Positions 16,251 to 24,139 of a stretch of DNA of 64,000 bases are shown here, in pieces. Made by a program: the position numbers and the translations under genes. The notes beneath the pieces were generated by a model. It ran no database searches. It saw only the letters and a program-made list of their open reading frames with translations, and was not told the origin of the DNA. Source of the stretch: Streptomyces melanogenes. GTDB lineage: Bacteria; Actinomycetota; Actinomycetes; Streptomycetales; Streptomycetaceae. Location: assembly GCF_014649795.1 (NCBI RefSeq), contig NZ_BMTS01000024.1, positions 1-64,000 on the forward strand, given 5' to 3'. The stretch's first letter is position 1; every line of letters begins with the position of its first letter.

Positions 16251-16286
16251 CTGGACTCCGGATAAGGTCACATATCCGGAGTCCAG
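16251..16286. promoter_or_regulatory. perfect 14-bp inverted repeat before the recombinase
   Basis: CTGGACTCCGGATA and TATCCGGAGTCCAG flank an 8-base centre (AGGTCACA). It lies 50 bp after the coiled-coil gene and 33 bp before the recombinase start. It could be a terminator, an operator for the recombinase gene or part of its recombination site; the sequence does not decide. Confidence 0.6.
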
Positions 16287-16319
16287 AAAGACCGGCATGA
16301 CGGGCACTCAGGGGAGACC

Positions 16320-17384
16320 ATGACGAACACGGATCAGTCGGTCACCGCGAGCACCGCGACCCGTCAGACCGAGGGTCCGCCCGTCCCCGGCCGGTTCGAC
16401 CCGGCGACCGAGGCCCGGCTCGACGGCATCGACCGCGACGCCACCCGGCACGTCCAGGACAACCGCCCGGCCAAGACCCGCAACGGGTACGCCGCCGACT
16501 GGCGCGCGTGGGAAGCGTTCTGCGCCCAGACCGCGCTGCCGCCGCTGGCCGTGCGGTCCGGGACGCTCGTGCTGTTCACGGAGTGGTGCTGGCTCCAGCC
16601 CGGCTACAAGCCGGGGCTGTTCATGGCGCCCGCCGCCATCGACCGCCGTCTCGCCGGAGTCGTCGTCACCGCCCGCCGCGAGCACAAGCTGCAGTTGGCC
16701 GTCGACGTCGCCGAGGAGGCCCGCGCCCTGCTGAAGGCGAAGGTCAAGGCGATGGAGAAGGCAGGCGAGCAGCGCGGCCGCGGCCAGGCCCCGGCCCTGC
16801 TCGTCCGGCACATGGAGAAGATCGCGGCGACCCTGCCGGACAACCTGTCCGGCGTACGCGATCTGTCGCTGATGACGATGCACTTCGCCATCGCCGGACG
16901 CGAGCACGAGGTCGGATGGCTCCGCGAGCGGCACATCGCCGAGGACCCGGAGGGCCGGGGCCTGATCGTGGACGTGCGGATCAGCAAGAACTACCCGCGC
17001 GTGGTCCAGGTCCCCTACGGCTCCCGCGCCCACCTCTGCCCCGTGAGGGCCTGGCGGCGCTGGCGCGAGGCCGCCGGCATCGGCGCCCCGGACGGATTCG
17101 CCTACCGCCGCCTGCACTCCCGCCACCACACCGTCATGGACCAGGGCCCCGACGCCGAAGCCGTGGGCGACGTCATCACCCGGCTCGCCGAGCGCGCCGG
17201 CCTCGACATCAGGCCCACCGGCCACAGCCCCCGCCGCGGCCTGGTCACCGAATCCTCCCGCGCCGGGAACCCCGACGCCGTGGCGGAGAAGCAGGGCGGA
17301 TGGGCCAAGGGCTCCAAGGCCATGCGCCGCTACCGCGAGGACGACGACGGCTTCACCGAGAACGCCCTGCACGGCGTGCTGTAG
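16320..17384 (+). CDS. tyrosine recombinase/integrase
   Basis: The protein has 354 residues and a ribosome site (GGGGAG) before ATG 16320. The N-terminal part (residues about 45-130) resembles a core-binding SAM-like domain (AKTRNGYAADWRAWEAFCAQ). The catalytic part shows the first Arg in HFAIAGREHEV (about 195), HSPRRG with His about 302 and Arg about 305, and the nucleophile Tyr in MRRYREDD (about 338). All the expected strand-transfer residues are therefore visible. No excisionase is adjacent. The 63-bp direct repeats just downstream are candidate target or arm sites. Confidence 0.8.
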   Translation: MTNTDQSVTASTATRQTEGPPVPGRFDPATEARLDGIDRDATRHVQDNRPAKTRNGYAADWRAWEAFCAQTALPPLAVRSGTLVLFTEWCWLQPGYKPGLFMAPAAIDRRLAGVVVTARREHKLQLAVDVAEEARALLKAKVKAMEKAGEQRGRGQAPALLVRHMEKIAATLPDNLSGVRDLSLMTMHFAIAGREHEVGWLRERHIAEDPEGRGLIVDVRISKNYPRVVQVPYGSRAHLCPVRAWRRWREAAGIGAPDGFAYRRLHSRHHTVMDQGPDAEAVGDVITRLAERAGLDIRPTGHSPRRGLVTESSRAGNPDAVAEKQGGWAKGSKAMRRYREDDDGFTENALHGVL

Positions 17385-17449
17385 CGCTCCAGGCGGTCGG
17401 GCGACCGCTTGGTTCCCCCGTTCGAGTGGTGGCGAAGTCGTCTTCAAGG

Positions 17450-17575
17450 CCAGTCGTGCCAGGTGCGGGCAACTGGGGAACCGGACCAAGTGGTCACCCA
17501 ACTGAGCAGGAGCCAGTCGTGCCAGTTGCAGGGCAATTGGGGAACCGGAGCAAGTGGTCAGCCAACTGAGCAGGC
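17450..17575 (+). repeat. two tandem 63-bp direct repeats
   Basis: Units start at 17450 and 17513, each beginning CCAGTCGTGCCAG. Both contain AACTGGGGAACCGGA or AATTGGGGAACCGGA, CAAGTGGTCA and CCAACTGAGCAGG. They lie 65 bp after the recombinase stop and have no coding frame of their own. Confidence 0.8.
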
Positions 17576-18255
17576 GGCGCCACGGCAGTACTGAGAACCT
17601 GACATAAGTTCATGCACGCACATGGAAATAGGCCGACTTCTCGGGGTGCGGCCGATGCTCCGCGAGTGACTTCAGTCACGGCGCTTGGCGCCCGCTCGGC
17701 CGCTTCCGCATGCAGGCCGTACGCCTCTGACCAGTGCAAATCCGGGGATTTGGCGCTTAGGTGAGGGGGCGAGGTAGAGCTTACCGAGTCGGGGAAATTT
17801 CCTTCCCCTTGTTATCTCGGGTGCCGAATGAGCGTCATGTCAGGCAAGTAGCCCTGGGAACCCGTGCCTTACAAGTATCCGAGGGGTGTTCAGGCAAGTG
17901 GCCCCCCCAACTTCATACGAATCCGAACAAGGTTGGGACGCCCTCTTTCCGCCCGGGAAGAGGGCGGCGCCCCCGCTGCGAGCCCTGGACCGGCGGACAG
18001 GAATGCACCGGCACCGCCCAGTCGGCTCCCTGTAGCTGCGTCTTGGAAGGGATCAGCCACGTCGTCAGCGGTACTTCCCTTACTTGCCTGCATCTCTGAC
18101 AGGCGGCTGAACTGCGGAAACATTCGAGAGCACTAGATAAGGGGCGCTCCCGCCTGACTGGCCATCAGAGTGCGTGACCGTACCCGGAGTGCCCGACGGT
18201 AGTTCCCGGAGCTGCGTAGTGTGGCACCTCACCGAAAGCCCCTTCGGCACGACGA
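17576..18255. other. apparently non-coding stretch
   Basis: No frame here has the codon pattern and ribosome site of its neighbours. The only structure seen is a 9-bp hairpin (CGCCCTCTT/AAGAGGGCG, 17939-17966). It may hold the recombinase attachment region or gene remnants. Confidence 0.4.
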
Positions 18256-18310
18256 AGGGAGACCTCCTCGCGGTCCTTGCTTGGACGGCTGACCGCGCCG
18301 AGGTCTCCCT
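18256..18310 (+). promoter_or_regulatory. long hairpin upstream of small membrane gene
   Basis: AGGGAGACCTC and GAGGTCTCCCT form a perfect 11-bp stem, and GCGGTC/GACCGC pair again inside the loop. It ends 47 bp before the next start, so it could be an attenuator or an upstream terminator. Confidence 0.55.
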
Positions 18311-18357
18311 CTCGTTACGTCGAGGTGGTCCGTCCTGCTGTGAGGAGAACTGACCGA

Positions 18358-18573
18358 GTGACGTCCATCGACCGTACCCCAAGCCCGACCACCGGAGAAC
18401 CCAGCTCCACGGTCATCAGGTGGCTGACCATGCTGACCGGACTCGTCTCCATCGTCGCCGTGGTCATCCTGTCCCTGACGCACAACCCGGATGCCGCCGG
18501 AGCCGTCGGCACCATCGGCACGGCCGTCACCGCCATCGGCGGCGTACAGATCGGCATGCGGAACCGCCGGTGA
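18358..18573 (+). CDS. small two-helix membrane protein (71 aa)
   Basis: A GTG at 18358, with GAGGAGAAC upstream, opens 71 codons. A hydrophilic N-terminus is followed by hydrophobic segments WLTMLTGLVSIVAVVILSLT and GAVGTIGTAVTAIGGVQIGM, ending RNRR. Holin-like or phage-tail-associated membrane proteins of streptomycetes have this size and layout, but there is no direct evidence for that role. Confidence 0.55.
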   Translation: MTSIDRTPSPTTGEPSSTVIRWLTMLTGLVSIVAVVILSLTHNPDAAGAVGTIGTAVTAIGGVQIGMRNRR

Positions 18574-18575
18574 GT

Positions 18576-18618
18576 GCTAGCGCCCTCCCGGCTCGGTACC
18601 GGCTGGGAGGGCGCTAGC
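18576..18618. terminator. bidirectional terminator between convergent genes
   Basis: GCTAGCGCCCTCCC and GGGAGGGCGCTAGC form a perfect 14-bp stem exactly between the stops of two convergent genes. Confidence 0.85.
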
Positions 18619-18620
18619 CG

Positions 18621-18845
18621 CTACTGCCCGCAGTGCGGGCACCGGCCGCTGGGGCGGCGCCCCCGGGTCTCGACCGCCCCCCCCCGTTCCCGCATCCGCC
18701 GCAGCTGATAGGCGATGGACGACGGGCTGGAGACGCCCACCGCCGCCGCGAGCTCCCGCACGGAGGGCGCCTCCCCGTACTGGACCACCCACTCGCGGGC
18801 CCGGCGCTCGATAAGCAGCTGGCGGTCGGTGAGGTGCCCGCTCAC
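18621..18845 (-). CDS. LexA-type winged-helix DNA-binding protein (74 aa)
   Basis: The GTG start at 18845 overlaps the upstream stop (GTGA). Residues 5-52 (LTDRQLLIERRAREWVVQYG, then EAPSVRELAAAVGVSSPSSI) match the LexA N-terminal winged helix, including the recognition helix SSPSSIAYQLRRMRE. There is no autoproteolysis domain. The end RCPHCGQ could join a metal site. It is a stand-alone DNA-binding module, common in streptomycete mobile or conjugative regions. It is probably cotranscribed with the preceding small gene. Confidence 0.7.
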   Translation of the reverse strand: MSGHLTDRQLLIERRAREWVVQYGEAPSVRELAAAVGVSSPSSIAYQLRRMRERGGAVETRGRRPSGRCPHCGQ

Positions 18846-19072
18846 GCTCGCCCGCCGCGCGCGAGTTCCTTGAGTGCCATCCGGGCCCCCGGCGTGGAGC
18901 CCGCCGGTGTGGTCCAGTACGGGTGTGCGGCGATCCGGACGGACAGCTGCTGCAGCCGACGCCGGTATGCGGTCGCCCCGGCCTGTCCGGCGGACGGGTC
19001 CGCGAGCCGCCGGTACGTCGCGTACCAGGCGGCCTGTGCTTCCAGGAGGTCGTGGGGGAAGGTGTACCTCAT
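18842..19072 (-). CDS. small hypothetical protein (76 aa)
   Basis: The ATG at 19072 (an ATG at 19081 is also possible) opens a basic helical protein: RYTFPHDLLEAQAAWYATYR, then LSVRIAAHPYWTT. It overlaps the LexA-type gene by four bases, so the two are likely translated together. The spacing of Trp/Tyr and Arg residues suggests a folded domain, but I recognise no family. Confidence 0.55.
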   Translation of the reverse strand: MRYTFPHDLLEAQAAWYATYRRLADPSAGQAGATAYRRRLQQLSVRIAAHPYWTTPAGSTPGARMALKELARGGRA

Positions 19073-19135
19073 GACAGGCATTAGAGCACGTGTTCGAATT
19101 TGTGGGCGAATGCCAGCCAGTGAGACACTCCGCCG

Positions 19136-19333
19136 GTGACCACAGCACGCCGCCGTCTCGGCGACGGGCCCCAGACCCCGCAGGCCCCGGCGACGCCGAC
19201 GGCTGAGCCCCGGCCCCGGATCATCGCCACCCAGGCCGACCTCGACACCGGGCCCATGGACCAGGTGCAGCTGCCCGATCTCGCCGAGCTCCGGGCCCGG
19301 GGCGTTCTGGGCGACGCCGCGCTGGAAGAATGA
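19136..19333 (+). CDS. small hypothetical protein (65 aa)
   Basis: The GTG at 19136 opens 65 codons. The N-terminus TTARRRLGDGPQTPQAP resembles that of the next small gene (STPRRPLGTGPRPP), so the two may be diverged copies or share a leader segment. The C-terminus (MDQVQLPDLAELRARGVLGD) is helical. The function is unknown; similar pairs occur in plasmid or integrative-element regions. Confidence 0.45.
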   Translation: MTTARRRLGDGPQTPQAPATPTAEPRPRIIATQADLDTGPMDQVQLPDLAELRARGVLGDAALEE

Positions 19334-19337
19334 CTCG

Positions 19338-19538
19338 ATGAGCACTCCCCGCCGCCCGCTGGGCACCGGCCCCCGTCCCCCCGCCGCAGGCCAGCCCCTC
19401 ACCGAGGACCGGCGCAACGTCATCGAGCACGCGGTCGGCAGCCCCTCGGCCGCTGATCGCTCTCCAGTTGGCGGCCAAGAGCAGCGGCCCGGACGGCGGG
19501 CACTTGGCGCAGGTCCTCAAATGCGGGCCGAAAACTAG
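19338..19538 (+). CDS. small hypothetical protein, probably damaged at 3' end
   Basis: The ATG at 19338 lies four bases after the previous stop. The N-terminal half (PRRPLGTGPRPPAAGQPLTE, DRRNVIEHAVG) reads naturally. The C-terminal third (GQEQRPGRRALGAGP) looks like out-of-frame sequence and ends inside the 3' end of the convergent PIN gene. A frameshift or truncation is likely. Confidence 0.35.
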   Translation: MSTPRRPLGTGPRPPAAGQPLTEDRRNVIEHAVGSPSAADRSPVGGQEQRPGRRALGAGPQMRAEN

Positions 19539-19966
19539 AACTCCCGCGGGTACAGGTCGAAGTGGTCGACGTGCCGGGGGCGGACCACGGAGAAGTGGCG
19601 GCGGTCGACGGTTGCCACCCTGGGGGTGCCGAAGCGCTCGGCGACTGCCACCACGCAGGCGTCCGTGCCGCCCAGTGGCAGGTCCTCGTACTCCAAGACC
19701 AGCTCGCTCATCCGGGCCAGGTCCTCCGGATTCACGTTGACGACCTGTCCATACAGGCCCCGACCGAGGTCCGCGAGGAAGGCCGCCTCAACGCGCGTGC
19801 CGACGTACTTTGCGAGCAGGTACACCGCCTCGGCGATGACCGGCGCGGGCACCACCAGGTCGCGGGGCCCGACCTGCCGGTACCAGTTGAGGCAGGCGCC
19901 ATGATGGTCGTCGTCCCTGTCCACTAGGGCGTACAGCGGCCCCGTGTCCACAACTGTCGTCGTCAC
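19535..19966 (-). CDS. vapC: PIN-domain ribonuclease, VapC-like toxin
   Basis: The protein has 143 residues. All four acidic PIN positions are visible: Asp7 in TVVDTGPLYALVD, Glu46 in APVIAEAVYLL, Asp102 in LGGTDACVVAVAERF and Asp121 in VATVDRRHF. VapC proteins cleave specific RNAs when free of antitoxin. The small gene 71 bp upstream on the same strand is the likely antitoxin, so the order is antitoxin then toxin. Confidence 0.85.
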   Translation of the reverse strand: MTTTVVDTGPLYALVDRDDDHHGACLNWYRQVGPRDLVVPAPVIAEAVYLLAKYVGTRVEAAFLADLGRGLYGQVVNVNPEDLARMSELVLEYEDLPLGGTDACVVAVAERFGTPRVATVDRRHFSVVRPRHVDHFDLYPREF

Positions 19967-20037
19967 CGGGCGGATTGTGTCAGTGGACAGCCCTCAACAC
20001 GCAGCCGTGGCCAGAGGGTGACATCCCGGCTCGGCGG

Positions 20038-20262
20038 TCAGCGGCCGAAGCCGTCGCGCAGCAGCTCGTCCGCGTGCTCGGAGACATCGCTCCGGCCCGA
20101 GCGGCCCAGACCGAGCGAAGCTGGGACGTCGTCCGCCACCATCGCGTAGACGCCCGGGGTGCCGGTGCCGGTGCCGAGCGCACGCAATGCAGCCGCCGCC
20201 TCCTCGACCTGGGTCGGAGGAAGAGCGTCGATCAGCTGGTGAAGCTCTTCGCGCGTCGTCAT
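20038..20262 (-). CDS. probable VapB-like antitoxin
   Basis: The protein has 74 residues from ATG 20262. The N-terminal MTTREELHQLIDALPPTQVE and AAAALRALGTG match short helical antitoxins that pair with PIN toxins in actinobacteria. The C-terminus (VSEHADELLRDGFGR) carries a typical toxin-binding helix. There is no AbrB or RHH domain, so direct operator binding is uncertain. It lies 71 bp upstream of the toxin gene. Confidence 0.65.
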   Translation of the reverse strand: MTTREELHQLIDALPPTQVEEAAAALRALGTGTGTPGVYAMVADDVPASLGLGRSGRSDVSEHADELLRDGFGR

Positions 20263-21249
20263 GCCTCTCAGCGTACGGCGAAAGCTGAGCAGGTGGTGAG
20301 CACCAGGTGAGCACTTGGGAAATGGGCTCTAGGCTCGACGCCCAGGGACTCCGCCCCACAAACGAGGACCGATTTCTGAAACCCCCGCTGGTCAGACCCG
20401 GTATTAGCTGCCCGCGCCTGCCGGGGACTGCCACCGCCACCGGGCGCTGCCGAGCCGTCCGCCGGACGCTCGCCATGATGCCGCCCGGGAGGCGCCCAGG
20501 GTCCGTGATTCTCCGTGGCCTGCCGCGTGCGCGGCTGCCGGTGCTCTGGGGCGGAAAGGTGGCAGCGGCGAGGGGAAGGGAGGCGCGCGGTCGCCCGGTC
20601 GCCGTCTGTCCGGTCGGAGTCGGGCCGCTCGCCGTACTCCCGCCGTCGCGCACGACGGGCGCGTGAGGAGACCGCACCAGCGGCTGCTTGCCGCCGCTCG
20701 CGGGACTGGCCGGCCGCGTATCCGACGGGACGACCCGGCTGGCACGCCATCAAGCCTCGATGACACAGGGCGTATGTCGGCTGTAGGGGGGGGTGCGCCG
20801 GAGCGTGGAAAGGACAGCAAGGGGTGGCTGGCGCCGTGAGGGGGCGCGGTGGCGTGGCCTTCGCGTCGGCTCAATGGTGAATCACTCGTGTGGGGTGGGG
20901 CGCACGGTGGGTGCGGGGCGAACGGGAGCGGTCGGGGAGGCGGTGGCTTCTGCGCAACGTCGTTGTGATGTATGCCACTTGGGGTGCGGGAACTTTTGCC
21001 ATGCTCGTAAACGGCTGTTCATCCCCGCTGGTCATGCGGCCCTGCTGAATACTCGTTCCCTGTTCGATGTTACGTACCGCAACCAATGGTGATCATTGCG
21101 TGATTTTTTCGGAGGGTGCGTTGAGTGAGCGGGCGCACTTCTCGACATCGTGGGTCTCGGAGTCAACAAGCTCTGGGTAAGGCCTCATACGGCTGCGCCC
21201 GGCGTCGACGAACACTGGAGAGCGCGATGAACGCTGAGCGGAGGCCTGC
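20263..21249. other. long intergenic region
   Basis: Several long open frames cross this region on both strands, but none combines a ribosome site with a plausible protein, and their composition is that of random high-GC sequence. The last 300 bp (AT-richer around 20990-21115) probably hold the promoter of the sigma-like operon. The first 500 bp may be decayed sequence. Confidence 0.4.
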
Positions 21250-21855
21250 GTGAGCGACGACCATCACGTACTGGGGGCGTACGGCATCCCCGCACCGGCC
21301 GGGCGGCCCCAGCCGCTGGAGGAGCCGCTGGGACTGCCGCTGGACTACGAGGCGTACTACCTGGGCCACCAGGAGTTCTTCCACGCCTTCGCCGAGCTCC
21401 ACCTCGGCACCCGGCACGCCGCCGAGGACACCGTTCACCTTGTCTTCCTGGAGATTCTCTCGATCTGGGACGACCTGCTCCAGGACCCCGACCTAGAGCA
21501 GCGCACCCTGACGGTCCTCAGCCGCCAAGTGCGTGAACGACTCGAGTCCGAGGGGCGACCGCCCGCCTTCGTGATCGCCGGCCCCATAGCCCAGAACCTG
21601 CGCGCGATCCGCGCCGAGATGGAACTCGCGCCGCAGGGCGCGGGCCTCTACGAGGCGATCCTGGAACTGCCGCCCCGCCAGTTCACCGTCATCGTCCTCA
21701 AACACCTGCTCGGCTATCCCACCGCACGCATCGCGCGGGTCATGGGTTTGGACCCACGCACCGTCGACTACCACGGACGCCGGGCCAAGGAGCGCCTGCG
21801 CGTCCTGCTGGACCTGCCGGCCGAGCTCTCCATGAGGAAGGGACGGGGGAAGTGA
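21250..21855 (+). CDS. ECF-like RNA polymerase sigma factor
   Basis: The GTG at 21250 opens 201 codons. Residues about 30-90 resemble sigma region 2 (YEAYYLGHQEFFHAFAELHL, then AEDTVHLVFLEILSIWDDLL). Residues about 135-190 are a clear region 4 (LYEAILELPPRQFTVIVLKH, GYPTARIARVMGLDPRTVDY), the HTH that reads the -35 element. Region 2 is diverged, so a sigma-like regulator without full promoter melting ability is possible. It overlaps the next gene by four bases (GTGA). Confidence 0.7.
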   Translation: MSDDHHVLGAYGIPAPAGRPQPLEEPLGLPLDYEAYYLGHQEFFHAFAELHLGTRHAAEDTVHLVFLEILSIWDDLLQDPDLEQRTLTVLSRQVRERLESEGRPPAFVIAGPIAQNLRAIRAEMELAPQGAGLYEAILELPPRQFTVIVLKHLLGYPTARIARVMGLDPRTVDYHGRRAKERLRVLLDLPAELSMRKGRGK

Positions 21856-22526
21856 CCGCAATGACCATCAGCGATCTCCTGGACGACGCCGCCGTACCGG
21901 TCTCCAAGGCGGAAGGGTTCGACGTCGGGGCCGCACTGCGGCGCCTGGCCGCCGATGCCATCCGAGCCGTGCCCGCCCCTGATGTGCTGCGCGCCGCCCA
22001 GGCCCGCCAGCGCCTGGGCGTGGTAGCCCGCTGGATCCTCAACCAGCCCGGAGCAGCCCACCACGTGGACCGTCTCGCCCAGGACGCTCCCGGGATCCCA
22101 GCCGAAGAGGACAACCTCGATGTCGAAGGCGCTGCCATCTACGCCTGCCTGCTGTACCTGACCGCGCATCCCGAAAGCGCCCAGTTCTGGTGGCAGCTGG
22201 CCGCGGGTGCCGGCCACCGCGCCGCCGGCTACTGCCTGCACCTGCACCACCTCTCCCTCGGGGAGGACCGCGAGGCCGCGCACTGGCACCACCAGGTCAT
22301 GCACGCCCCCGCCCGCACCGCCGATCCGCTGGACGAGGAGTTCATCGAGTCGATCGAGGCCGTCGCCCGCTACGTCCACACCCACGGCTCACACGCCGCC
22401 GCCCCGACGGCGAGCCTGGAGCAGGAGGTCGACCGGCTCGCCGAGAACAGCTCAGGCGCCTGCATCATCGTCCCCCGCCCAGATCGCCAACTGGCCGAGC
22501 GGCTACGGGACTTCATCCGTCACTGA
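21852..22526 (+). CDS. helical partner protein of the sigma factor
   Basis: The protein has 224 residues and a GTG start inside the sigma stop codon. Residues about 95-160 look like TPR/SEL1-type helix pairs (AIYACLLYLTAHPESAQFWW, QLAAGAGHRAAGYCLHLHHL). His residues are frequent (HLHHLSL, AHWHHQVMHA). The C-terminus SGACIIVPRPDRQLAERLRD is hydrophilic. Similar proteins follow this sigma type in streptomycetes. An anti-sigma or adaptor role is inferred from coupling only; there is no zinc anti-sigma motif. Confidence 0.6.
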   Translation: MTAMTISDLLDDAAVPVSKAEGFDVGAALRRLAADAIRAVPAPDVLRAAQARQRLGVVARWILNQPGAAHHVDRLAQDAPGIPAEEDNLDVEGAAIYACLLYLTAHPESAQFWWQLAAGAGHRAAGYCLHLHHLSLGEDREAAHWHHQVMHAPARTADPLDEEFIESIEAVARYVHTHGSHAAAPTASLEQEVDRLAENSSGACIIVPRPDRQLAERLRDFIRH

Positions 22527-22541
22527 CCACCAACAGCAGCA

Positions 22542-22596
22542 AGGAGCCCGTGCCGCGCCCCTCGGTTCCGAGGCCAACAGGGCGCACAGGGCTCCT
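22542..22596 (+). terminator. long hairpin ending the sigma operon
   Basis: AGGAGCCC pairs with GGGCTCCT at the base, and CGCGCCC pairs imperfectly with GGGCGC further in. It starts 15 bp after the stop. Confidence 0.6.
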
Positions 22597-22639
22597 CGCA
22601 CGACATCCCCGAACGCAGACGAACGAAAGATGCTCTGCC

Positions 22640-22855
22640 GTGAACCATAGCCGCCTGCGCCGCCTCACACAGCGCCTGCGCACGATTGCCTCAATGCGAG
22701 CCGTCTCTCGAATCGGCCGGATGCCCCCACGTCTATACCGGTGGGCCGCTGCCCACCACCGCACCGCTCTGAGCCAGATCCTGCGTGGCCTGTGCTTCGG
22801 CGCTGGCAGCAGCACATGCGGCCTGCTCCTGTTCTGGCTCCAGCACCGCAACTGA
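22640..22855 (+). CDS. small basic membrane-associated protein (71 aa)
   Basis: A GTG at 22640 opens 71 codons. The first 50 residues are strongly basic (HSRLRRLTQRLRTIASMRAV, RIGRMPPRLYRW). They are followed by one hydrophobic segment (GLCFGAGSSTCGLLLFWL). There is no clear ribosome site, so confidence is modest. The function is unknown. Confidence 0.35.
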   Translation: MNHSRLRRLTQRLRTIASMRAVSRIGRMPPRLYRWAAAHHRTALSQILRGLCFGAGSSTCGLLLFWLQHRN

Positions 22856-23454
22856 CCGTTACCCCCCGTCCGGGTCTAGGCACCTGTGGTGCCAGATCCC
22901 CGCGTGGTGGAGTCATCGGTTCGGCAGGCCGTACTCCTCCAGCCGTGCGGTCGGGATCATGGAGCCTTGTGCCTCGGCGCCGGGCACTCGCTGGACTTTG
23001 CGCTTCGGTTGACGCAATCAGCCCCGACTCCACGACGGCAAGCCGGCGAACTTGCGGTCCCATGGTTTGGGAGGCCGGGAATTAATCGTGCGGCTTCATG
23101 ATGTCCGTTGGTGTACCACCCAGCGGTGGCGAATCTGGGCACGAGCTCGTTGGTGCGCGGTCGGCCTCAAGATGGACGAGGAGATTGGTCTGTTATCGCG
23201 GGCAGAGGCAGGCGGAGTTCGGTAGCCGGTGGGACGCATGGTGCTGTTGGACCCGGGTGACATCGTCCCCGAGGTCGGGTATCACCTCGTCAAATGTACG
23301 GCCAGCTCCGCCGCCGCACCGATGTGCGGTTGAACGAAGGACACACCGGCCACAGCAGGGGCTCACTACTGTCAGGCCTCTCGACAGAGACGGTAATGCG
23401 CAGTGCCCGGCATCATCAATGAATCCGGGCACTGCACGTCAGACGGTGGGGTGC
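22856..23454. other. intergenic, no convincing gene
   Basis: Open frames here lack ribosome sites and plausible proteins. No repeat or strong hairpin was seen. Confidence 0.4.
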
Positions 23455-23733
23455 TCAGAGCAGGTCGCGCTCCATGTAGTCGTCGGCCTCAGCCCAGGTG
23501 ATGAACGAGCATATTCCTGTGGCGAGATCGACGCAGATCGGCAGGTTGCCCGCGAGCCGGGAATGCTCGTCCCCGTCATCGAGGAACTCGATCCGGTCGT
23601 ACGGTGCGATGAACCTCTCTCCCTCGACGAAGCAGTCCTGCGAGATGATCCGCACATTGCTGGACGGCCAGGACTGGCTCTGCTCGGCGAGGAACGCCCC
23701 GGCCCGCGCCTTTGCTTCTTTCCGGTCGAGCAT
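23455..23733 (-). CDS. immunity-like protein (Imm35/YrhB type)
   Basis: The protein has 92 residues. The start MLDRKEAKARAGAFLAEQSQ and the pattern YDRIEFLDDGDEHSRLAGNL, then PICVDLATGICSFITW, resemble small alpha/beta immunity proteins (Imm35/YrhB). These protect against polymorphic toxins and often stand alone. No toxin gene is adjacent. The match is by overall pattern, so it could also be another small domain of unknown function. Confidence 0.5.
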   Translation of the reverse strand: MLDRKEAKARAGAFLAEQSQSWPSSNVRIISQDCFVEGERFIAPYDRIEFLDDGDEHSRLAGNLPICVDLATGICSFITWAEADDYMERDLL

Positions 23734-24139
23734 CAGTTGGTCCTCACGAGGTAGTAGTCCCGGTATCTCGGTTGGGGAGAGTTCGCCCGCCCTTGCTGGA
23801 AGTCGAGGAAGACCGGTTGCGGGCAGGAGGATGGCCCCGGCGCGGGTAGCGCGCTGCGAGGGTCTGCGGACCGCACTGTTTGCGCAACCATCAGCGGCGC
23901 CACCGGGGGGCGAGAGGACGGAGGGGGCGGCCGTCGGTCACTTGTCGAGCACAGCGGCAGGGAACGGTGCGTACGTCACTCCATGTGCTCGGGCGATCCG
24001 CTCTACCCCGAGAACCTACCCTCGCAGATGCAGGGACGACCGACCGGGGCTGGGCGTTCGAGCGTCCTTCAGGGCCCCACGGGTGCGGGGACGAGACGCG
24101 GCGGTGGTCGCATGACCCGCGAAGGTCTCATCCGCGAGC

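Noticed and set aside
17939..17966. Hairpin CGCCCTCTT/AAGAGGGCG as a terminator
   Set aside because: No gene ends nearby, so its role cannot be assigned; it is only noted within the non-coding stretch.
20307..20666. 119-codon frame in the gap before the sigma-like gene
   Set aside because: No ribosome site, and composition typical of random high-GC sequence (PGRRPGSVILRGLPRARLP).
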